Source: an uncultured Eubacteriales bacterium (GTDB taxonomy: Bacteria; Bacillota; Clostridia; Oscillospirales; Acutalibacteraceae). Taken from it: DNA of 12,230 bases. The position numbers and the translations under genes were made by a program. Location of the stretch: assembly GCA_934445015.1 (NCBI GenBank), contig CAKSDJ010000042.1, positions 1-12,230 of the forward strand, read 5' to 3'. Within the stretch, counting starts at the first letter, position 1; the number at the start of each line of letters is the position of its first letter. Below the pieces are notes generated by a model, which saw only the letters and a list, made by a program, of their open reading frames with translations, searched no databases and had not been told where the DNA came from. This document shows positions 5,486-12,230 of the stretch, in pieces.

Positions 5486-7771
5486 TTAAATAAACTCTAA
5501 TACAATCGAATTATCTTTAACCGAGGCACTTAGCTTTTTATTTTCAGGAATATTGCCCGAAATAACCATATTGACCACCTGAGTTTCAATTTCACGTCTG
5601 ATAATATTACGAAGTTCACGAGCCCCGGTCTTTTTACCGTCACATTTTTTTGCAATAAATTCAGTCACATCATTATTAAATACAAAATCAATATTGCGAT
5701 CTTTTAATGCATCCGACAATTCCAAAAGTGAAATCTCGGCAATTTTTTGCAGCGATTCAAGCGATAACGGATCAAATACAACTATTTCGTCAACGCGTGC
5801 AATGAATTCAGGACGCAAAAACTCACGAAGTGCCTTAACAGCTTTTTCTTTTGAGGCATCGGCAACTGTTTTTGCAAAGCCCAAAAGGTTTTCGCTGCGT
5901 TCACTGCCTGCGTTCGACGTCATAACAATAATCGTGTTTTCAAAATTCACCTTTCGGCCCTGAGCATCTGTGATTTTACCCTCATCAAGAATTTGAAGTA
6001 AAATGTTCAATACGTCAGGATGTGCCTTTTCAATTTCGTCAATTAAAATCACCGAATATGGTTTTCTCCGCACTTTTTCAGTCAGCTGCCCTGCCTCGTC
6101 GTATCCCACATATCCGGGAGGCGCGCCTATAAGTCGTGACACGGAATGTTTTTCCATAAACTCGGTCATATCAAGTCTAATTAAAGTTTCGGGAGTGTCA
6201 AATAACTGTTCGGATAAAACCTTTACCAACTCTGTTTTTCCGACGCCGGTAGGTCCCACAAAAATGAATGATGCAGGACGATGCAATGCACTTGTATGAA
6301 CACGCGAGCGCTTAACCGAATCGGCAACGAGTTTTGTAGCATTTTTCTGCCCTATTATACGTTTGTTTAATTCATCTTCAAGTCTTGAAAGCTTGGCAAG
6401 TTCGTTTTCTTCGATTTTTGAAGCCGGAATACCTGTCCACATCTCAATTACTTTTGCAAGATGACCCTCGTTTACAGTATTATTGGCTGCTGCATCGCAC
6501 AGACTTTCTGCCTTTTTCTTATACTTTTCAATATTGGACTTAAGCATCGCCTGCTTTTCATAATCAGTATTTTCACCGTCGGACGTAAGTTCATCTAACT
6601 GTTTCGAATATTCAGCAACACTTTGATTTGCCTTATAGAGTTCATCAATTGCCGTATTTTCAAGACTTGCACACGCGCATGCCTCATCAAGCAGGTCAAT
6701 TGCTTTATCAGGCAAAAATCTGTCGGTAATATACCTCTCCGACAGGTATACAGCTTTTTTAACAATTTTATCCGGTATTGTAACTGTGTGATAACCTTCA
6801 TAATAAGGTTTAATACCAAGCATAACGTTAACTGCTTCGCTAATTGACGGTTCCTCAACGGTTATAGGTTGAAAGCGACGCTCAAGTGCAGCGTCTTTTT
6901 CAATATATTTCCTGTATTCTTTAAATGTTGTGGCACCTATAACCTGTATTTCACCGCGTGATAACGCAGGTTTCAGGATATTCGCAGCGTTCATTGAACC
7001 CTCTGCCGAGTCACCGGCGCCGACTAAGTTGTGTATTTCATCAATAAATAAAATTATATTTCCTGCGTCCTTTACTTCATCAATAAGGCCTTTTACCCTG
7101 CTTTCAAATTGACCTCTGAATTGGGTGCCTGCAACAAGGCATGTAAGGTCAAGTAAGTGTATTTCTTTATTTAAAAGCCTTGCAGGGGCGGTACCCTGTG
7201 CTATTTTAAGAGCAAGCCCCTCAACTATTGCGGTTTTACCTACACCGGGTTCGCCGATAAGGCAAGGGTTATTTTTTGAACGGCGCGAGAGTATTTGCAA
7301 CATCCTGTCAAGTTCTTTTTCTCTGCCTATAACAGTATCAAGTTTGCCTTCTTTTGCACGAGCAGTTAAGTTTGTACAATACTGCTCTACAAAACTGCGT
7401 TTTTTCTTCTTGGGTTTTTCTTTATTTTTATTATCAGTATGACTTTCGGCAGCGTTATTATCTGCGGCACCGCCGAAAAGATTTTTTAAAAAAGGTATTG
7501 CCGGAGCGGTACCCATATCAAATGTTTCGTCATTTAACGCTTCATCATCAAAATCCGTATCATCGGCAGCAACAGCATCTAAAAACTGATTGCTTAACTG
7601 TTCAATATCCTCATCGGAAATGTTCATACTTTTAAGCATATCATCAACAGGTTTAATGCCGAGTTCTTTAGCGCACATAAGGCATAATCCCTGTGTTTCG
7701 CCCGATGGGTCAAGCGGATTTGACATAAATACAACCGCCGGCCTTTTTTTGCATTTAGAACATAATTTCAT
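5486..7771 (-). CDS. ClpE-type AAA+ unfoldase, Clp protease ATP-binding subunit
   Basis: A 761-residue Hsp100 protein. The N-terminus has a C4-type zinc finger (C4, C7, C30, C33) instead of the Clp-N repeats of ClpC/ClpA, which is the ClpE layout. A flexible linker follows: acidic (about 66-85), then Lys-rich (117-124). The first AAA+ module has Walker A GEPGVGKT (173-180), Walker B LFIDE (241-245), a pore loop near 215-222 and Arg fingers R298/R299. A short coiled middle region spans about 378-430. The second module has GPTGVGKT (506-513), pore loop GYVG (553-556), Walker B VILIDE (574-579) and sensor-2 GAR (716-718). LLGF at 629-632 fits the ClpP-docking loop, so it probably feeds unfolded substrates to ClpP. 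AAGGAG lies 8 nt before the ATG. I saw no CIRCE or CtsR-like site in the 35 nt gap upstream, so expression seems to follow the operon. Confidence 0.93.
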   Translation of the reverse strand: MKLCSKCKKRPAVVFMSNPLDPSGETQGLCLMCAKELGIKPVDDMLKSMNISDEDIEQLSNQFLDAVAADDTDFDDEALNDETFDMGTAPAIPFLKNLFGGAADNNAAESHTDNKNKEKPKKKKRSFVEQYCTNLTARAKEGKLDTVIGREKELDRMLQILSRRSKNNPCLIGEPGVGKTAIVEGLALKIAQGTAPARLLNKEIHLLDLTCLVAGTQFRGQFESRVKGLIDEVKDAGNIILFIDEIHNLVGAGDSAEGSMNAANILKPALSRGEIQVIGATTFKEYRKYIEKDAALERRFQPITVEEPSISEAVNVMLGIKPYYEGYHTVTIPDKIVKKAVYLSERYITDRFLPDKAIDLLDEACACASLENTAIDELYKANQSVAEYSKQLDELTSDGENTDYEKQAMLKSNIEKYKKKAESLCDAAANNTVNEGHLAKVIEMWTGIPASKIEENELAKLSRLEDELNKRIIGQKNATKLVADSVKRSRVHTSALHRPASFIFVGPTGVGKTELVKVLSEQLFDTPETLIRLDMTEFMEKHSVSRLIGAPPGYVGYDEAGQLTEKVRRKPYSVILIDEIEKAHPDVLNILLQILDEGKITDAQGRKVNFENTIIVMTSNAGSERSENLLGFAKTVADASKEKAVKALREFLRPEFIARVDEIVVFDPLSLESLQKIAEISLLELSDALKDRNIDFVFNNDVTEFIAKKCDGKKTGARELRNIIRREIETQVVNMVISGNIPENKKLSASVKDNSIVLEFI

Positions 7772-7806
7772 TTTAAAACTCCTTGAAAATAAAAGAAAAT
7801 TTATTA

Positions 7807-8508
7807 TTAAATTTTAATAAACGGCGAAATCTCCGAAACAAGTTTAAAGATGTGTGAAGAACTAACCGTATCATAATTAAAAATCAGAAATCCGTTTTTA
7901 GTAACAGAAATTATAAGCGTAATAACCATACAGAAAATAACGGAAATTACTAAGCCCTTAACTAATCCCAAAATTCCGCCTAAGGTTTTATTTATACTGC
8001 CTATTAAACTGAAACTAAACAGTTTGTTAATATACTTTGCGAGTATTTTAACCACAAAAGTTAAAACTACTACCAATATTGTTGAAAACAGTATTGAAAG
8101 TATTTTTACTGCTGCCGGTTTGATAAATGATTGCGAAATAGTATTAGCAAGAACAGTGCCGTTATCAATTGCATCGTCCGCTACCTTTTGCGTAATTTCA
8201 TCTTTTGAAATGCCTATTAAATTGTTATTTTTAATAAAGCCGGGCAATTTTACCCATACGTTATCAACCGCAACGGTTGCGGTTGCAGCACCCTCATTTG
8301 CACTGCTTTCAACCGTTTTAACAATTGACGGCTCAATCATTTTATCATAAACAGTATTAGCTAATGGTGAACTGAATGTAAACGCTGCAATTATTGCCGC
8401 TATAAAACCGACTACTTCGATTAAGGTGCGAACAAATCCTCTTTTTGCCGAAATAAAAACGCATATAAGTATGATTAAAATTATTATTGCATCAAGAATA
8501 TAAGGCAT
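7807..8508 (-). CDS. CvpA-family membrane protein
   Basis: A 233-residue integral membrane protein. Helices lie at about residues 5-24 and 28-48. An extracytoplasmic-type loop follows (about 50-130), then two or three more helices (about 132-158, 165-200). The glycine-rich segment GSINKTLGGILGLVKGLV (about 168-185) and the early AKRGF motif are typical of the CvpA/colicin V production family. Known members have loosely defined roles in envelope stress, secretion and, in some bacteria, biofilm; the biochemical function is not settled. The start ATG is preceded by GGGGAA, which overlaps the stop codon region of the upstream gene (3 nt gap), suggesting translational coupling to the DUF5711-like protein. 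The loop is longer than in short (about 160-residue) CvpA proteins. Confidence 0.82.
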   Translation of the reverse strand: MPYILDAIIILIILICVFISAKRGFVRTLIEVVGFIAAIIAAFTFSSPLANTVYDKMIEPSIVKTVESSANEGAATATVAVDNVWVKLPGFIKNNNLIGISKDEITQKVADDAIDNGTVLANTISQSFIKPAAVKILSILFSTILVVVLTFVVKILAKYINKLFSFSLIGSINKTLGGILGLVKGLVISVIFCMVITLIISVTKNGFLIFNYDTVSSSHIFKLVSEISPFIKI

Positions 8509-8511
8509 AAA

Positions 8512-9789
8512 TTATTCCCCTTTTTCGATTACAGTTTTAATAATTTCATTGTCTGTAACAATGGCAAGCGAATTGGATCCTATAACAGAAAAACATTTTG
8601 CACCGTATGCACAATCACCTGCACGCAGCAGAGTACCGTTTTTATCCAAAATATTTACTGCAGTGTCACTTATGTAATATATGCGGCTTTTAGAATATCT
8701 AATATCTGTAATGATATTATTTATTTTAAACTCTGCAATTTTAGTACCGCTGTTTGATATCAGTACAACTGTGTTATCGCTTCGGTCATTTGCACGGTTA
8801 AAAACAAGCAAAACACCATTGTTACTTGTTCGAAATACATTTATTTCTCCAGAGGCAGAAATTTCATTTGAATTGAATTTCGACCAATTGATATATCTGT
8901 ATTTATCCTCAGTAACAACCGAAAAACCTTTTCCGGTGTTTTGCATTGATATAGCCACAGAGTTTTTCAAATCGATCGTATATAAAGCATCAGCCGATTT
9001 AAAGTCCAAAATAATAACTTTTGAATCAAACTGACCGGATACCGCGTTTATCGTTGATACAGCAATTTTATCCCCCGAGGGGTTAACCAAGACATTGTTA
9101 ACAATATCTTTTGCAGAGTTCCACTTATAAATTTGCTTATATTTTTTGTTATACACAGTCACCGCAGAAGTATAATTGTTTGACTGTGTCGAAATTGCAA
9201 AATCACCTTTTTTTGATATGCTTGCGGTTATTATTTCATAATCGGTTTCAAGGGTGTGAATTTTTCCGCTGAGATTGTATATTTGCAGTGCTTTGCCGCC
9301 CTGGTCATATATCAGCGCGCGTGTATCTGATACTGACATAACCGGATTTGAAAAGCCGTGCAATTCAGAAAAAATCTGTTTTCCGTTATTTGAAAAGGCA
9401 GAAATATTTGTATCTGACAAAACATAATAATATGAACCGTTCGAAACTGCACTTAAAACAGTTGAGCCGTGTGACTGTACAGGATAACTGCCGTTTCCTA
9501 TAAGTGACACTGCATTAACAGCACTTTCATACAATCCGGTTGGCAATGTTAATGATAAAATCAAACATATTAAGAACAATAGAGCAACTATTGAAGAAAA
9601 TATGCCTAATCGACGTTTTCTTTTAAGTTTTGAACCGCGAACAACCTTTATATCACTTTCGGGAATTATATTTTTTCTGGCAACCTTTGAGTTGCTCATA
9701 ATAATGTCATTATTATCGGCAATATAATGTTTTGATCGAAATTTTTTGTGAGATTTCGGTATTTTTTTTCTTTTATATTCTGCCAACAC
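8512..9789 (-). CDS. Membrane-anchored propeller-like protein (DUF5711-like)
   Basis: A 425-residue protein with a long basic cytoplasmic N-terminus (1-60, rich in Lys/Arg), one membrane helix (about 61-83) and an outside part of about 340 residues. The outside part is made of repeating beta-rich units of the kind 'variable, short turn with NG/SG, hydrophobic strand' (for example SNNGKQIF, NLSGKIHTL, SNSGTKIAEF, DKNGTLLRA). This suggests a beta-propeller or PQQ/WD40-like fold and agrees with my memory of DUF5711 proteins in Clostridia. No catalytic motif is visible. The start is GTG at 9789 with AGAGGTGA at 9800-9793 just upstream; the ribosome binding site touches the truA stop. The close link to the CvpA-like gene (3 nt) hints that the two membrane proteins act together. 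The function is unknown. Confidence 0.75.
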   Translation of the reverse strand: MLAEYKRKKIPKSHKKFRSKHYIADNNDIIMSNSKVARKNIIPESDIKVVRGSKLKRKRRLGIFSSIVALLFLICLILSLTLPTGLYESAVNAVSLIGNGSYPVQSHGSTVLSAVSNGSYYYVLSDTNISAFSNNGKQIFSELHGFSNPVMSVSDTRALIYDQGGKALQIYNLSGKIHTLETDYEIITASISKKGDFAISTQSNNYTSAVTVYNKKYKQIYKWNSAKDIVNNVLVNPSGDKIAVSTINAVSGQFDSKVIILDFKSADALYTIDLKNSVAISMQNTGKGFSVVTEDKYRYINWSKFNSNEISASGEINVFRTSNNGVLLVFNRANDRSDNTVVLISNSGTKIAEFKINNIITDIRYSKSRIYYISDTAVNILDKNGTLLRAGDCAYGAKCFSVIGSNSLAIVTDNEIIKTVIEKGE

Positions 9790-9800
9790 TTATCACCTCT

Positions 9801-10532
9801 TTAGTAATAAACATCTTCTAAAAACAATCCGTTCGGCGGCAATGTTTCACCTGCACAATTACGATTTTTAGAGTTAAAAACAGTTTCGTAACACTCTGGA
9901 GCAATGCGATTGTAACCCACATAAAGTGCTGTTCCGGCAAGTATTCTAACCATATTATATAAAAAACCATCTGCGGATATTTCAAACAATATATGATTTC
10001 CGTCTTTTTTGGTAACGCACTCATTTACTGTTCTTACAGTGTCAACAACACTTCTTTTTGAAGATGAAAAGCCTTCAAAATCATGTTTGCCTATAACACC
10101 CTTACAAAACACATTCATCAGTTCTATATCAGGTTCTTTATCAATATGAAGTTTATATCTTGATTTAAACGGGTCTAAAACACCTGTATACATAGTATAA
10201 ATGTATTTTTTGCCTAAGCAATTATATCTTGCATGAAAATCGTTACGAACTTCACGACAGCCGATAACGGCAATGTCATTTGGTAAAAGCGAGTTTAATC
10301 CTCTTAAAAAGGCATTTTCCGGGAAACTGTCATTGCAATCAAGATGGCAGCAAAATTTATGCGCGTGAACACCCGCATCAGTCCGACTGCAACCGGTAAC
10401 AGACGGGCGAACACCTAATAATTTTTCAAGCGAGTCCTGTAAAGTCTGTTGCACTGTGATACCATTCGGCTGAACTTGCCAACCGTGATAAGCAGTCCCA
10501 TCATATGCAATTGTAAGTAAAATCCGTTTCAT
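9801..10532 (-). CDS. truA: tRNA pseudouridine(38-40) synthase TruA
   Basis: A 243-residue protein with the TruA hallmark GCSRTDAGVHA, in which Asp52 is the catalytic nucleophile. The N-terminal segment ILLTIAYDGTAYHGWQ and later FHARYNCLGKKYIY and FLYNMVRILAG are also strongly typical. It converts uridines at positions 38-40 of the tRNA anticodon arm to pseudouridine, in the cytoplasm. The frame stays open 57 nt further upstream to 10589, but those codons overlap ecfT, have no ribosome binding site and read as non-conserved MCVLCGCYYKYY. The ATG at 10532 with GGGG 5 nt before it is therefore preferred, leaving a 14 nt gap to ecfT. The order ecfA-ecfT-truA is widespread in Firmicutes. Length is slightly below that of E. 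coli TruA (270). Confidence 0.95.
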   Translation of the reverse strand: MKRILLTIAYDGTAYHGWQVQPNGITVQQTLQDSLEKLLGVRPSVTGCSRTDAGVHAHKFCCHLDCNDSFPENAFLRGLNSLLPNDIAVIGCREVRNDFHARYNCLGKKYIYTMYTGVLDPFKSRYKLHIDKEPDIELMNVFCKGVIGKHDFEGFSSSKRSVVDTVRTVNECVTKKDGNHILFEISADGFLYNMVRILAGTALYVGYNRIAPECYETVFNSKNRNCAGETLPPNGLFLEDVYY

Positions 10533-10546
10533 AAAAACCCCGAAAA

Positions 10547-11356
10547 TTATAAAATAATATTTATAATAACAACCGCACAACACACACAAACGGTTAATAC
10601 ACTTGCTATCAAATCATAATATTTAAATTTCAATTGTTTCATCCGTTGCCTGCCTTCTCCGCCGTTATAACAGCGGCATTCCATCGCCTCTGCCAATTCA
10701 TAAGCACGCCTTACCGAAGAAATAAGCAACGGTATCAAAATAGGTATTAAAGCCCTTATTCGCTCGATTAGCTTTCCGTTTTCAAAATCGGCACCTCTTG
10801 CTTTTTGGGCGTTCATTATTTTTTGAGTTTCGTCAATAAGTGTCGGTATAAACCTAAGTGCGATTGTCATCATCATTGCAAGAATGTGAACCGCATTTTT
10901 TAAACCTATAAATTTTAACGGCAAAAACAGAATCTCAATGGCGTCGGTTAAATCGTTAGGTGTTGTTGTATATGTTAAAACAGCACTCACAACAATAAGC
11001 AAAATAATTCTTGAAGCCATATACAGCGCCTTGTTTACCGAACCTGTTGTTATTGAAATTTTCCAAACAGAAATAAGCATCCTACCTTCATTACCGTAAA
11101 ATAAATTAACAATAACCGTAAAAATAATTATTGGCAAAATGGCCTTTAAGTTTTTAAAATACATTTTAAGCGGCACTTTTGAAATAAAAATTGCAGTAAA
11201 AATAAATAAGGCAACTACACAGAGAGGAAGCCAACCCTTTGATACAAAAACAAAAACAATAACTACAATTAAAAGTATTAGTTTTGTTCTCGGATCAAGT
11301 TTATGAATAAACGAATCCCTTTCAAAATACTGACCAAAGGTAATATCTTTAAGCAT
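10547..11356 (-). CDS. ecfT: Energy-coupling factor transporter transmembrane protein EcfT
   Basis: A 269-residue integral membrane protein. Helices can be seen at about 26-38, 43-60, 72-87, 113-130, 155-172 and 245-268. The two cytoplasmic coupling motifs characteristic of EcfT are present: ARG at 186-188 (QKARGADFE) and CRC at 227-229 (AMECRCY). These Arg residues dock on the two ATPases. EcfT couples ATP hydrolysis to substrate-binding S components that import vitamins or metals. No S-component gene is in the window, fitting a shared (group II) ECF module that serves S proteins encoded elsewhere. The ATG overlaps the ecfA2 stop by one base (TAATG), and AGGAGGT at 11371-11365 lies 8 nt ahead, so translation is probably coupled. 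Confidence 0.94.
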   Translation of the reverse strand: MLKDITFGQYFERDSFIHKLDPRTKLILLIVVIVFVFVSKGWLPLCVVALFIFTAIFISKVPLKMYFKNLKAILPIIIFTVIVNLFYGNEGRMLISVWKISITTGSVNKALYMASRIILLIVVSAVLTYTTTPNDLTDAIEILFLPLKFIGLKNAVHILAMMMTIALRFIPTLIDETQKIMNAQKARGADFENGKLIERIRALIPILIPLLISSVRRAYELAEAMECRCYNGGEGRQRMKQLKFKYYDLIASVLTVCVCCAVVIINIIL

Positions 11357-12216
11357 TAAGTATTACCTCCTCTATACACATCAAGCAAATATTCTACAGC
11401 TTTATCAACAGTAAAAATATTATCTGGTATATCAAGACCCATACTTTTTAATTTGTGCATAACCTGTGTAACAATCGGCACATTAAGACCTATGCTTTTT
11501 AAAAAGTCATATTTGCGAAATACATTTTCAGTATTGTCAAACAAAACCATTTCGCCATTATTCATAACAATTAACTTATCAGTAAGAACCGCCATATCCT
11601 CCATATTGTGTGAAATTATAAGAACAGTGGCATTATATTTTTTTCGATAATCAGAAATCATTTTAATAATATCTTCTCTGCCCCTTGGATCAAGACCTGC
11701 AACCGGCTCGTCAAAAACAATAATTTCGGGTTGCATCGCCATTACACCTGCAATGGCAACACGGCGCTTCTCACCGCCTGACAAATCAAACGGTGACTTT
11801 TCAAAATATTCACGTTTGATTCCTACGAGTTCGCATATTTCAACAATTCTGTTATCAATTTCATCTGTTGAAAGACCCATATTTTTTGGTCCGAAACCTA
11901 TATCTTTATAAACAGTATCTTCAAACAGTTGATATTCGGGATACTGAAAAACAAGGCCAACTCTAAAACGGACATTTTTAATCAGTTTAGGATTTTCCCA
12001 GATATTTTTGCCGTCTAAAAACACATCACCTTCGGTTGGCTTTAATAGACCGTTTAAATGTTGCACAAGTGTTGACTTGCCTGAACCGGTATGACCGATT
12101 ATGCCTATTATTTCACCTTTTTCAATACCAAAACTTATGTTTTTTACCGCATCTGTAAAAAAAGGTGTATCACCGCCGTATGTGTGTGTAAGATTCTTCA
12201 CTTCAAGAATTGGCAA
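11356..12216 (-). CDS. ecfA2: Energy-coupling factor transporter ATPase EcfA2
   Basis: A 286-residue ABC ATPase with Walker A GHTGSGKST (41-49), Q-loop FQYPEYQLFE (90-99), signature LSGGEKRRVAIAG (145-157), Walker B IIVFDE (165-170), D-loop AGLD and H-switch His203 (ISHNMED). The start MPILEVKNLTHTYGGDTPF and the Q-loop QYPEYQLFE fit the second ATPase (EcfA2/EcfA') of the ECF module rather than EcfA1. The C-terminal extension after about 240 is usual for the family. It hydrolyses ATP on the cytoplasmic side together with EcfA1 and EcfT. The start is a TTG at 12216, with GGAGG at 12230-12226 nine nt before it; no better in-frame ATG lies ahead of the conserved core. The partner ecfA1 is expected just beyond the right edge. 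Confidence 0.94.
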   Translation of the reverse strand: MPILEVKNLTHTYGGDTPFFTDAVKNISFGIEKGEIIGIIGHTGSGKSTLVQHLNGLLKPTEGDVFLDGKNIWENPKLIKNVRFRVGLVFQYPEYQLFEDTVYKDIGFGPKNMGLSTDEIDNRIVEICELVGIKREYFEKSPFDLSGGEKRRVAIAGVMAMQPEIIVFDEPVAGLDPRGREDIIKMISDYRKKYNATVLIISHNMEDMAVLTDKLIVMNNGEMVLFDNTENVFRKYDFLKSIGLNVPIVTQVMHKLKSMGLDIPDNIFTVDKAVEYLLDVYRGGNT

Positions 12217-12230
12217 TTTAAATTTCCTCC

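Noticed and set aside
5694..7635. Several long open frames on the plus strand opposite the Clp gene
   Set aside because: They lie antisense to a fully conserved AAA+ gene, have no family motifs and no ribosome binding sites; they are shadows of its codon usage.
10533..10589. A longer truA reading starting at 10589
   Set aside because: The extra 19 residues are unlike TruA, overlap the end of ecfT and have no ribosome binding site; the conserved TruA start is MKRILLTIAYDG at 10532.

Overview
The window is a 12.2 kb piece of a low-GC (roughly one third G+C), Gram-positive chromosome. Gene content and order point to a Clostridia member, and the protein style suggests the gut Oscillospirales/Ruminococcaceae group; this placement is inference. 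Supporting observations are a spoIIM-like gene directly followed by a xerD-type recombinase (the same neighbourhood as Bacillus subtilis spoIIM/ripX), the Firmicutes order ecfA2-ecfT-truA, a ClpE-type unfoldase, strong AGGAGG ribosome binding sites and perfect TTGACA/TATAAT promoters. I see no mobile element, CRISPR array or obvious foreign island.

Left part (1-3626). A FabG-like SDR gene runs off the left edge on the minus strand. It is divergent from a plus-strand pair, spoIIM-like and xerD-type. The 350 bp between them holds a near-consensus promoter, several copies of a TTTACATAA-like box and a leader with a long hairpin. After xerD lie about 600 bp with no gene, very AT-rich, with several inverted repeats, the last a 50 nt imperfect hairpin. 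Then comes a convergent minus-strand ZIP metal transporter gene whose Shine-Dalgarno fits an ATT start better than the first ATG.

Middle (3627-3890). The ZIP promoter and a perfect consensus promoter for a tRNA-Lys(TTT) gene sit back to back. The tRNA is followed by a 12 bp-stem terminator that also ends the long minus-strand operon arriving from the right.

Right part (3888-12216). Eight minus-strand genes lie head to tail with gaps of -1 to 35 nt and no visible internal terminator, so they look like one transcription unit. In order of transcription they are ecfA2, ecfT, truA, a DUF5711-like membrane-anchored propeller-type protein, cvpA-like, a ClpE-type AAA+ unfoldase, a PHP-domain phosphoesterase and an SDR oxidoreductase. 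An ecfA1 gene probably lies just beyond the right edge. EcfA2/EcfT would form the energising module of ECF vitamin/metal transporters, TruA modifies tRNA and the Clp protein serves protein quality control. The unit therefore looks like a mixed housekeeping operon rather than one pathway.

I found no clear new multi-gene system. The best leads are the xerD-type gene with changed catalytic positions, the probable ATT start of the ZIP gene, the repeated boxes and structured leader before spoIIM, and the hairpin-rich gene-free stretch.
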